A stretch of DNA of 64,000 bases, from assembly GCA_017893485.1 (NCBI GenBank), contig CM030366.1:104505796-104569795 (forward strand). Reading direction: 5' to 3'. Below, in pieces: positions 54,281-63,725 of the stretch. Positions within the stretch are counted from its first letter, which is position 1. Each line of letters opens with the position of its first letter. The stretch is from Hemerocallis citrina (lineage: Eukaryota; Streptophyta; Magnoliopsida; Asparagales; Asphodelaceae). The notes below the pieces were generated by a model. It saw nothing but the letters and a program-made list of their open reading frames with translations, was not told the origin of the DNA and made no database searches. The position numbers and the translations under genes are program-made.

Positions 54281-54707
54281 AGATGGGTGGCATGTTGGTA
54301 AATAAGTTAAAAAGGAATAGTAGAGGGGGGGCCCATGGTCTGAATACACAGCAGAAATGTTGTGTTGTTGAGTTAACGCTGACATCATCATGACATCAGC
54401 AGTGGGGCCACCCTCTGTGGATTTGAGAGAACGGATGGTGTGCATGATGTTCTCTCTCTCCTTGTTGACGTGGCATACAAAAAAAAGCGTTGTGTGTGCA
54501 CGGAAAAGAGAGAGGAGTTTGTATTTGTCCCATATCGGGAATTGCACAAAAATTAATTAACTATAAATACTAATGCCTATGATCAAGAGTAACCGATCCG
54601 GTTAACCACCTTTTGAGAGGCAGCCTGTGGTGGGCAGTTGTACTATACTATAAATAATTTATCTGATAAATTGTATACATTGTCTGAGCTAGGGGCGGGG
54701 CGTTACA
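54205..54707 (+). repeat. 5' LTR of a truncated retrotransposon (503 bp)
   Basis: Begins TGTAACACCCCGTAATTTTC and ends GGGGCGGGGCGTTACA, followed after two bases by a primer site (54710-54722). A TATA box (TATAAATA, 54562-54569) is on the plus strand. It contains a (TA)n run at 54242-54279. No coding domain or second LTR follows: the internal region is cut within 0.4 kb. Confidence 0.88.
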
Positions 54708-54709
54708 AA

Positions 54710-54722
54710 TGGTATCAGAACC
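54710..54722 (+). other. Primer-binding site for initiator tRNA-Met
   Basis: TGGTATCAGAACC, two bases after the LTR end. Confidence 0.9.
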
Positions 54723-54769
54723 GACTTTCAACACCGAGTGTGGGGTATGTCTGTACAATCAGGCGGTGA

Positions 54770-55000
54770 ATTCTGGGACTGTGGTGAGCAGAGCTCAATT
54801 AAATCCGGGAGTATGATTGATCGGGCGGTGGATTCTGGCATCATGATTAGTCGGGCAGATAGGAGAGCAGCTCAATTAAATCATTATGATTGATCGGGCG
54901 GTGTGATTAGGGCGCTGAATTTCGGGATCATGATTAGTCGGGTGGATAGGAGAGCAGCTCAATTAAATCATTTATGATTGATCGGGCGATGGATCTCAAA
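54770..55000 (+). repeat. Short tandem repeats in the leader of the truncated element
   Basis: The phrases gctcaattaaatc, tatgattgatcgggcg and atcatgattagtcggg recur two or three times in the same order, with a period of about 90-110 bp. Confidence 0.75.
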
Positions 55001-55011
55001 GTATAATATAA

Positions 55012-55012
<1 letters not shown>

Positions 55013-55091
<79 letters not shown>
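55013..55091. repeat. (TA)n microsatellite, 79 bp
   Basis: Perfect alternating TA run. It lies at the junction between the truncated retroelement and the PMD-bearing element. Confidence 0.98.
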
Positions 55092-55093
<2 letters not shown>

Positions 55094-55317
55094 GAAATGC
55101 TCGGTTGAAAACGGGTTTAGTTTTCACGGGTTGGAAAATGTCAATCTCAGCCGTTGGATCATTCACGATCTTGATCAATGGCTCAGATTGGCGCCACTCA
55201 GATGTGAGCGGATTTGTAAGTAATAGCGGAGGGGCAATTTTGGTATTTCACGCCAAAAAATGCTTCAGACTCGGCATTTTTGGCGTGAAGTTTTTTTTTG
55301 GTCAAAAAAACATTGAA

Positions 55318-55420
55318 ACAACGGCCTAGGTTGTTTTTTTTAAAAAAAATAATCAACCTAGGCCGTTGTCGGGGACAACGGCGCCTAGGTTTGTACAAGT
55401 GTTTATCCAAACACTTGTAC
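55318..55420. repeat. Three consecutive stem-loops
   Basis: Stem 1 pairs ACAACGGCCTAGGTTG (55318-55333) with CAACCTAGGCCGTTGT (55354-55369) around an A/T loop. Stem 2 pairs GCCGTTGTC (55362-55370) with GACAACGGC (55374-55382). Stem 3 pairs GTACAAGTGTTT (55393-55404) with AAACACTTGTAC (55409-55420). All three are perfect. Stems 1 and 2 share bases, so they compete. Confidence 0.95.
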
Positions 55421-55568
55421 ATACTCAGATCTTCATCTCTCTCACTTCGTCGACAACTCTCTTTATCTTTCTCTAGAGCTCGCGAAACCCATCCCCTAAA
55501 CCCTAGTTCTGTACTCCAACATCCTTTTCTCGATCTCTTTGCCTTCTCGATTCCCCCCTCTTCTCGAC

Positions 55569-55599
<31 letters not shown>

Positions 55600-55969
55600 C
55601 CCGAATACCCCAAACCCTAACCTAATCCGAAATCCTAAATCACCTGAACCCTAGCACAAATTCTTCAAAACCCTAGACTCTACAACCTGTTTGTCTACAG
55701 CAGCTGCTCTTCACATCTTCTACAACTCTCTCTCTCTCTCTCTTTGGACTAGGTATTTACTTTTTCACAATTTACTATAATGAACTGTGTTAATTTATTG
55801 AATTTTTTTTCAAGTTTTGAGTTTGATTTCTTGTATCTTGCGTAGTAGTCTATAATTTAGAGAGTATACAATTTCAGGTAATCATGTATGTTGTATATAT
55901 TTTGTTGACATTTTTGTAGATGTAGTGTTAGTTTTAGTTGTAGAATATAGGAAAAGCAAACAAACGAGT
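55421..55969 (+). other. CT-rich leader, possible promoter and 5' UTR
   Basis: Pyrimidine-rich DNA with ctctctct runs (55440-55745), like plant 5' leaders, and a splice-like aggtattta at 55750. No protein. Confidence 0.4.
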
Positions 55970-56870
55970 TTCAAAAATTTCCAAATATTACGAGTAGGTC
56001 GGACTCACCACATAGAATGTAACGGAACTTGTAGAGGCGATTTCCGTCTCACGCTTTGCAATATACGTTCGTTTATCTCTTTTATTCAATAAAATGGATA
56101 TAAAGCGATACACAGTCCGTATAATACAAACCGACAGTTGGAACTCACCTTTGCAAGTTGCGTTGACTTGTGTTTGGTATGCCAGATTTGACGGCAAAAT
56201 TTTGAAACTTTTTGCATCTCGTTTGTGTTGTTTTGTCGCGTATATGAAAAAACTTCTATATACCGCTGAACTTTGTTAGTCCAGCGGTCTTAATAGAAAA
56301 ATGCTTAAACGAAGTCCAAAAAATACGAAACTGTGTGAGTAGGTTGGGCTAACCATTCACAGCCCAATGCAACTTGTAGTTGCGAGTTTCGACCCACAGT
56401 TTGCGAGATACATCAATGTATCGCTTTCCGCTCTTTTATTCAAGATTGAAAGCGATACACGGCCGTATCTTTGAAACCGTGGGTCGGAACTCACTTTTAC
56501 AAGTTGTGTTGGCTTGTGAGTGGATAGCCCGACCCAATCGTAAAGTTTAGTTTTTTTTTACTGTCGTTTGTGCGGTTTTCTCATTAATTTTGTTATGTAT
56601 TTAACGAGTTTTCAATAGAGAAAAGACTCTAAAATTACAAAATTTTGCGGGCAGCCCATTTTTGCCACTCAAAAGCCAAAGCAAATTGTAGTTGCAAGTT
56701 TTCACCCACGGTTTGATATATGCGTCCATGGATTGCATTTCGCGAATTTTTGAAAAGTAAAAGCAATACACGGCCGTATCTTGAAGACCGTTAGTCCAAA
56801 CTCGCTTCTACAAGTTGTGGTGGCTTGTGTGCGGCAATTTAGACCTAATCGCAAAGTTTGGTATTTTTTG
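55970..56870 (+). repeat. Three tandem palindromic modules (about 310-345 bp)
   Basis: Each module has a left arm with cttgtag..gcgag/ttcgacccacagttt and a right arm with aaccgtgggtcggaactcac and acaagtt, so the module folds back on itself around a gcttt/aaagc centre. Landmark cttgtag begins near 56028, 56373 and 56685 (345 and about 312 apart). Module 2 is the best preserved. The set lies in the long leader ahead of the PMD reading frame. Confidence 0.8.
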
Positions 56871-56974
56871 AAAGTTGTTTTTGCGGTTGTCTCACATATT
56901 TTGTTTCATATCTATATATATGCAAATTTTGTGTGAACAAGTTGTTTTATATATGTGAACTTTGTTACAAAGAA

Positions 56975-59091
56975 ATGGTTAGAACGAGGGAAACCGAAAG
57001 GTCTTCTGTTAGTGGTCGGGGCGAACATTCTACAGAAGTAAGATAACTATTAATTTGTATTGTAAATTTTGTATGTAGCGGTATTGTTACTACACTAATA
57101 ATAATTTTACAATGTATTGGTGTGGGTTGGTGCATCTTCTTCGACAGCACAATGCGATCCAGGACCAATACATGAACATGAACTCACCTTGCAAGACCAT
57201 CACAGATCCGAGGCAGTGTGGGCTGGGACGACGTGGAGGTGTAATTTCTGCACTCACGAGACTTTAACGGTGCACCCACATATCGTGGAGTATCTAGTGC
57301 AGGATGGTTTCTACGGAATCAGTATGATGGGTCTGGTGAAACTCGATTGAGCACTTCTTGCAGCATTTGTCAAGCGATGGAGGCCGGAGTTGCACACCTT
57401 TCATCTACCGGTCGGAGAGATGACGGTGACGCTACAGGATATAGTGATGATCTCCAGTCTTCCAATGGACGGGATGGCCATGACTGGTAATATCAACTTT
57501 GATAAGATAGAGCTGTGAATGAACTCCTCGGTACAGAGTTTGATGACGAGGCTGAGGAAGATAAGACTATTTTTGTCGGACAATCAATCCGACTAACTCG
57601 GTTGAAGGATAATTTTGATGAGAGCTTTAGCGATGCATCGACCGACCACATTGTACAGTGCTACACAAAAGCCTACATTCTATCGGTGCTTGGAGGGGTT
57701 CTCTTGCCTAACTCATCCAAAGATACCGTACTGCTCATGTATTTGTGATTGCTTGCCGACCTAGGCTTAGCCGGCCGGTACAGCTAGGGAAGTTGCATGT
57801 TAGCAACGTTATACAGGACGTTGTGTTTGGTTGTATTAGATGGAACTGAGATGACCGGTCCGATGGTCTTGTTACAGATTTGTTCATGGGAGCGTCCATA
57901 CTTGGGTCATCCCCAAATTACGAGACTAGCGGACAGTTGGATGGCCGAAGCACCAAATGTTTATATGTTTGCACCCTTAGGTATATATTGGGCAGGTAAG
58001 CAGAGTTATAGAGACATCCCAAAAGGTGTGCTAACTTACTATAGAGACGAGCTCGACCAACTACAAGAAGAGTTCGTGATTTGGGTGCCATATAAACCCA
58101 AGCGGGTGGGAAGACTACCACCGGTTTGCACGGCCGGGTCACAGTTGTGGATGATGAAGGCTCCACCCATCAACTTTGGTATAGTGGAGCATCCGCGGCC
58201 CTAGAGAGTCCTTCGGCAGTTCGGTCTTCAACAAGGTTATCCCCCACCTTACGGAAACCTATACAACTATGAGTTACATGCTGTGAGGGGTACCGGCCAT
58301 ATGTATACCCATGATTGGGCAGATTTCCACTGTGTTCATGTTGCAGAATGGAATGAGCGACAGTTTGAGCTGGTAGTTATTGATGTTCCACTGTACGATG
58401 GCACGCTGCAAACGACGTACATGGGTTGGTACAGAGCAATTACATGTTTGTATATCTCTCCCAATACGGACGTACCTGCTGGTATTCAACTATCAATTGA
58501 GGAGAGGGAGATTGAACCACCACCCACGTATTCTAGCTCACAATCCATGTTCCAACCGAAGGCATCCTCTATACGTACATTGGTGAGTATAATGTTTAAT
58601 TTTTGTTGAATTATCCTTATATTTAAAGTGATTAATTTGTTTACAAATCAGAATTTGTTTAATATATTTTTTGTTTTTTGTTTTAGATCGATAATACGTG
58701 GGACATGGCAAAAGAATGCGCACAAGTAATCAAAAGTAATGCTGCCCAACTTATGAAGAAGTTCGCTCAGAAGATGCTCGCTTCATGTTGTAGCAATTTA
58801 GATGTTTTGGGAGAGGGTGAAGCTATGCAACGTTACATGGATAAAACCCTACATTCACAGCGATGTAAAAGCATAAGGGGTAGGCCATCTGCCCCGGGGC
58901 AACAACGCCAATATCAAGCCACATCTCCACCTCAAGAAGAAGAGCAAGAAGAAGAGCATGAAGAAGGTGTTGTTGGACACAGGCAAGAGGAGGAAGAAGA
59001 AGAAGAAATTGCACCGGGGTCATCCCCAGTCAGGCGACGACAACCTGCTCAGAAGAGGCGAGCACCACAACATTACATGACCGGTGCTTGA
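56975..59091 (+). pseudogene. Plant mobile domain (PMD) protein, transposon type, decayed
   Basis: Starts MVRTRETERSSVSGRG (56975-57037), with a donor GAA-GTAAGA. The main exon, up to 58582, has DPGPIHEHELTLQDHHRSEA, HTFHLPVGEMTVTLQD, SYRDIPKGVL and RVLRQFGLQQ, the PMD core. Donor TTG-GTGAGT and acceptor TTTTAG frame an intron (58583-58686), and the last exon (58687-59091) is acidic and basic rich, ending at a TGA. PMD proteins such as Arabidopsis MAIN and MAIL1 act with the phosphatase PP7L in gene and transposon silencing, and other PMD proteins are encoded by transposons. Breaks: TGA 57348-57350, a one-base shift near 57497-57512, TGA 57746-57748, TAG 57785-57787, TAG 58202-58204. The first intron acceptor is not settled. 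Confidence 0.85.
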
Positions 59092-59393
59092 GTATTTCCC
59101 GATACAAATTTTTGTTGTTGTTGTTTAATGTAATTGATAGAACTTGTTGTGGTTGTTATTATTGTTGTATGGTTAGTTATAGTTGTAGTTGATGTAGTTT
59201 TTATTGTGTCATGTTTGTCAATTTCGTTGTTGTTGTGGTTTTTTTTTGGGAGAATGTAGATGTTTATTTTTGGAGAATGTTTGTAGAATTTTGGCTAGGA
59301 GAATGTAGCTGATGGGGTTGTATGTTTATTATTTTTGTGGAGAATGTAGTGTAGCAGCAGTAGCTGCTGTCGTAGCTTCCAAATAATTTTTTT
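59092..59393 (+). other. 3' flank of the PMD gene, T-rich, no gene
   Basis: T- and G-rich DNA with tgttgttgt and gtagttgtag runs. It could hold the 3' UTR. No terminator was recognised. Confidence 0.4.
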
Positions 59394-60330
59394 TTAACCC
59401 AGGCCGTTGTTGAAGACAACGACATAGGTTAGATGAATGAATTTTTTTTTTTGATCAACAGCTCTATTTCTTGTCTTATCTAACTAAGGCCATTGTCCCC
59501 AACAATGGCCTATGTTTTATGAAAAAAATTACAAATGTTTGGCTTGCTCTCTAACTTGGCCAACCCAAAAGAAGAAAAAAGTCAGAGAGCAAGAAATTTT
59601 GTAACTTCTAACCAAGGCCGTTGTCTCCAACAACAACCTAGGTTTTAAGAATTTTTTTAAATTCCTTGGCTTGCTCTCTGACTTGGCCAACCCAAAAGAA
59701 CCAAAAAGTCAGAGAGCAAGCAATATTTTTTTCATAACCAAGGCCGTTGTCTAGGTTTAATGAAAAAATTACCAATGTTTGTCTTGCTCTCTGACTTGCC
59801 TAACCTAAAAGAAGCAAAAAGTCAGAGAGGAAGCAATTTTTTTTCTTCTAACCAAGGCTGTTGTCTCTAACAATGGCCTAGGTTTTAAGAATTTTTTTTA
59901 AAATGCTTGGCTTGCTCTTTGACTTGGCCAACCCAAAAGAAGTAAAAAGTCAGAGAGCAAGCTACATTTTTTCTTCTAACCTCCTCGGTTTAATGATATT
60001 TTTTTTGTCGTGTTTGTCTTGCTCTCTACTTGGCCAACCCAAAAGGAGCAAAAAGTCAGAGAGTAACCAATTTATTTTTTCTTCTAACCTAGGCCGTTGT
60101 CTCCAACAACGGCCTTGGTTATAAGAATTTTTTAAAAAATGCTTGGCTTGCTCTCTGACTTGGCCAACCCCAAAGAAGCAAAAAGTCAGAGAGCAAGCAA
60201 TATTTTTTCTTCTAACCAAGTCCGTCGTCTCCAACAACGGCCTAGGTTTAATGATTTTTTTTGGTCCTGTTTGTCTTGCTCGCTGACTTGGCCAACCCAA
60301 AAGGAGCAAAAAGCTAGAGAGCACGCAATT
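59394..60330. repeat. Alternating hairpin array P/Q (7 units)
   Basis: Each unit holds hairpin P (GGCCGTTGT, loop, ACAACGGCC; best copy 60092-60114) and hairpin Q (CTTGCTCTCTGACTT, spacer, AAGTCAGAGAGCAAG). Q left arms start at 59543, 59670, 59783, 59911, 60018, 60147 and 60275. Intervals alternate (127, 113, 128, 107, 129, 128), because two unit types alternate: one with taatga before gtttgtcttg, one with taagaattttt before gcttggcttg. Degenerate P copies lie near 59402 and 59488. Confidence 0.92.
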
Positions 60331-60339
60331 TTTTTCGAA

Positions 60340-60720
60340 TTGTTATACGATTTTTTTGCAAATTTTTTAATGCTTTTTAGAACTGTCTCTCCACTATTTA
60401 CGAACAGTCTATATAGAACTGTAAGCAAAGACATTAATATGATTGCATATTGTTTCTATATTTTATTAATTTCTATTTTTAGCCACCTAACTACCCAATA
60501 TACAATCGTTAAGGTTAAATGTTAAAAAAAAATATCAAAAAATAAAAGATGATCTTTTCATTCGTAAAAATTAATTTTTTAAATATATTTTTACCTATAA
60601 AATGTAAATTCTTCTCAAATGAGTATACATATCCAGTTTAACACCCAACCAATAGTCATACCCCCCAAACCCATAATATTTCAGCTAGGGTTAGTGTAAG
60701 GTTATAGTTAGATCATCTCC
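60340..60720 (+). repeat. Module M, copy 1 (about 380 bp)
   Basis: Starts near tttacgaacag and runs through tagccacctaact, atatacaatcgttaagg and cataccccccaaaccc to agggttagtgtaagg. Near-identical copies lie at about 61860-62200 and 62740-63060. Confidence 0.85.
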
Positions 60721-61185
60721 AACGTTCAAAATGAAGGCCTGGGGAGGCTCCAACCGTGCTTCAATATCCCCTTCAAAATGAAGGAGGGTAGCCATCGCCT
60801 TCATATTTGAAGGCTTTGGTGAGCTCCTTCAAAATACTATTCACAATTTTAAATTCTCATGTTACCCTTTTTGTTATCTAAATATCTTTTTAAGAATTCC
60901 TTCCATACCATTTAATTAAAATGTGTAGCTACATATTTCATGAATGTATCTTATAAAATATTGATCCAAATTTTATTATTTTAATACTGTTGAAAAGGTC
61001 TCGACGAGATCTTTAAAATGAGGGTAAGCTAGGGTTATGGTAGGGTTACGGGTTAGTGTATGGTTATAAGTAGGGTAAGTGGTTATATCTTAAAACTCAT
61101 TTGTAGTAAGAGCTTGTTTTGGGTTATCATTAATTAGCCTAGGTTTTATAGTAACCCTACTCAAAACCCAAAAAAGATCCGCGCC
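60720..61185. other. No gene; MITE-like atctccaac / gaaggcc stretch
   Basis: The phrase gatcatctccaacg..aaaatgaaggcctggggaggctcc recurs at 62195-62260 as gagcatctccaacg..aaaatgaaggcctaaggaggctcc. Phrases like this begin some plant MITEs. Beyond it, repeated agggttatgg lies near 61030-61080. Confidence 0.4.
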
Positions 61186-61188
61186 CAA

Positions 61189-61371
61189 TTGAGAAACGGA
61201 CTATTGGGAGGAAAGAATGTGAGTATTCATGCCAACATGTGGTGCCCACTTTGTAGAGTGACATGTAATAGTAGGCAAGTAATGGAAACACATTTATTAG
61301 GAAAGAAGCATGTGCTTTTAGAATCAAAGAACAGAGATGACAAGGTAGAGGAGGGGGGAAAAGACTGTTGA
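61189..61371 (+). pseudogene. U1/matrin-type C2H2 zinc-finger fragment
   Basis: The plus-strand frame has MWCPLCRVTCNSRQVMETH then LLGKKH, that is C-x2-C-x12-H-x5-H, the spacing of U1-type (RNA-binding) zinc fingers. It continues lysine and glutamate rich to a stop at 61369-61371. There is no proper start codon in this exon. A decayed second copy lies at about 62290-62460. I take it as a captured exon. Confidence 0.6.
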
Positions 61372-61589
61372 GATTATTGTTACATAAAATTTTCATAGTT
61401 TTAGTCTGTGACCTTTACATCTTTGCGCATCCATGTAAATTTCACAAACAAGTGGTAACATCTTTGCCATTCTGTTTTCCCTCTATTTTTTAGTAATTTT
61501 GAATGTTCCTACTCATAACCCTACAGTAATTCGTAACCCTACCTTAACCCTAACACCAACGATTAACCCGGTATTTTTCAGTAATTTTG
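61372..61589. other. No gene; contains a telomere-like taaccctac block
   Basis: At 61510-61560 the phrases cataaccctac, gtaaccctacc and taaccctaacacc recall degenerate CCCTAA repeats. Confidence 0.4.
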
Positions 61590-61835
61590 AATTTTTGGCT
61601 TGCTCTCTGACTTGGCCAACCCAAAAGAAGAAAAAAGCCTGAGAGCAACCATATTTTTTTTCTAACTAAGGTCGTTGTCTCCAACAACGGCGTAGGTTTA
61701 ATGGAAAAAAATTTAAATTTTTTTGGCTTGCTCTCTGACTTGGCCAACTCAAAAGGAGCAAAAAGTCAGAGAGCAAGCAAATTTTATTTTTCTAACCAAG
61801 GCCGCTGTCTCCAACAACGGCCTCAGGTATTATGA
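61590..61835. repeat. Second P/Q hairpin cluster (2 units)
   Basis: Q left arms near 61597 and 61727; P hairpins near 61668-61695 and 61800-61828. Same sequence type as 59394-60330. Confidence 0.9.
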
Positions 61836-61859
61836 AATTTTGCATAATTTTTTTAATGC

Positions 61860-62200
61860 TTTTTGCAACTGTCTCTCAACTCTTTACGAACAGTGTCTCT
61901 TGAACACTATACCAAAGACATTCATATGCTTGTATATCGTTTCTATATTTTATTAATTTCTATTTTTAGCCACCTAACTATCCAATATACAATCGTTAAG
62001 GTTAAATGTTTAAAAAAATTATCAGAAATCAAAAGATGATCTTTACATTAGTATAAATCAATTTTTTAAATATATTTTTACCCCTATTATGTAATTCCTT
62101 CTCGAATGAGTATACCTATCTAGTTTAACACCTAACCAATCGTCATACCCCCCAAACCCATAATATTTCAAGTAGGGTTAGTGTAAGGTTATTGTTAGAG
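61860..62200 (+). repeat. Module M, copy 2
   Basis: Same order of landmarks as copy 1 (tttacgaacag, tagccacctaact, atatacaatcgttaagg, cataccccccaaaccc). Confidence 0.85.
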
Positions 62201-62285
62201 CATCTCCAACGAGCCAACCGTACGTTCAAAATGAAGGCCTAAGGAGGCTCCAACTGTGCTTCAAAATCCCCTTCAAAACCAAAAA

Positions 62286-62460
62286 AAAGTTGTGCCCAAT
62301 TGAGAAACGAACTATTGGGAGGAAAGAAGGTGAGTATTCGTGCCAACGGGAAAATGCGGGAGGTTATTCAAAAGGGGATCTACATGTGGTGCCCACTTTT
62401 TAGCGTGACATAAAATATTAGACAAGTTATGCATCTACAATCGAAGCATGTGCTATTAAA
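62286..62460 (+). pseudogene. Second, decayed zinc-finger fragment
   Basis: It repeats ccaattgagaaacg and gggaggaaagaa from 61175-61205 and has MWCPLFSVT, in which the second cysteine is phenylalanine, and a stop soon after. An extra 36-bp piece (gggaaaatgcgggaggttat and on) lies before it that is missing in the first copy. Confidence 0.55.
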
Positions 62461-62739
62461 CCAAAAAACTAAAAGAAATTTATTTAAACCCAAAAAACTA
62501 AAATAAATTGGAAATTTTAAAACTTAAAAAATAATACAGTAAAAAACAAATAAAGCAAAAACTTCTAAAAATTTATTAAAAAATAAAAATAATTTTAATA
62601 AAATAATAAAATAAAAAAAACATAAAATTAAATTTTTGTCCAGCGTCCCCAAAAAAAGGCATTACAAAAGACACTCGTGAAATTTTATTAATGTTATTCA
62701 ATTTTTTTAAATTTAATTATATTTTTTCAATGCTACACT
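62461..62739. other. A-rich low-complexity DNA, no gene
   Basis: Runs of aaaataaaa and aaaattt. No feature. Confidence 0.5.
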
Positions 62740-63060
62740 AAACTGTCTTTTCTCTCTTTACGAACACTCTCTCTCGAACTGTATGCAAAAGACATTCATA
62801 TGCTTGTATATCGTTTATATATTTTATTAATTTCCTTTCTTAGCCACCTAACTAACCAATATACAAACGTTAAGGTTAAATGTTTAAAAACAATTACCAG
62901 AAAATAAAAGATGATCTTTTCATTCGTAAAATTCAATTTTGTTAATATATTTTTATCACTAATATGTAAATACTTCTGGAATGCGTATACCTATCCAGTT
63001 TAACACCTAACCCGTAACCATACCCCCCCCCCCAAAACTATAATATTTCAGTTACGGTTA
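62740..63060 (+). repeat. Module M, copy 3
   Basis: Same landmarks as copies 1 and 2 (ctttacgaacac, tagccacctaact, atatacaaacgttaagg), with a longer C-run near 63025-63036. Confidence 0.85.
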
Positions 63061-63262
63061 GGATAAGGTTAATGTTAGTGTTAACAGAGGTTAGGATAGG
63101 ATTAGGCTAAGCTAGAATTATGGTTGGGTTTGGGGGGTATGGTTAGGGGTTAGGTTTTAAACTGGATAGGGAAACGCATTCCAGAAGTATTTACATATTA
63201 GGGATAAAAATATATTAACAAAATTGAATTTTATGAATGAAAAGATCATCTTTTATTTAGGA
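62893..63262. repeat. Inverted repeat of Module M (about 135-bp arms)
   Basis: The arm 62893-63040 (aaaagatgatcttttcattc to cataccccc) is repeated inverted at 63124-63262 (ggggggtatggttagggg to gaatgaaaagatcatctttt), with about 80 bp between them. Confidence 0.85.
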
Positions 63263-63299
63263 CAGGGTTAAGGTTAGCTAGGGTTATGGTAGGGTTTTG

Positions 63300-63725
63300 A
63301 GTGGGATTATGGTAGGGTTACAGTTGAGTGTAGGTTAAACAGAACAAGAATTTATCTCCTTCAATCTACTATTTGTATGGAATATTTAATATATCTGGCT
63401 CATTTGTTAAATAAAATTTAAACAATCTAAATTCTGCAAGAATTAAAGTTGTAGTAAGAGCTTGTTTTGGGTTATCATTAATTAGGTTAATATTTATAGT
63501 AACCCTACTCATAACCCTACACTCTCCCGTAACCCTACCATAACCCTATTCATAACCCTACACTCTCCCCTAACCCTACCATAACCCTAGCTTATCCTTA
63601 CCCTATCCTAACCCTTGTTAACACTAACCTAAACAATACCCTAACCCTAAACGAAATATTATGGGTTTGGGGGGTATGGTTAGGGGTTAGGTGTTAATTT
63701 GGACTCGTAACCCTACCATAACCCT
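63300..63725. repeat. Telomere-like degenerate CCCTAA region
   Basis: Phrases such as taaccctaccataaccctag, cataaccctacact and aataccctaaccctaaacg are packed at 63490-63660. A last inverted piece of Module M (63660-63705) follows. Not a clean TTTAGGG array, so not a telomere. Confidence 0.6.

Noticed and set aside
54978..55223. Tyr-Ile repeat proteins over (TA)n runs
   Set aside because: These are translations of microsatellites (also at 17489-17536, 18664-18706 and 54242-54279).
63300..63725. True telomere at the right end
   Set aside because: The repeats are irregular, mixed with other phrases and followed by hairpin repeats that run on to the window end.
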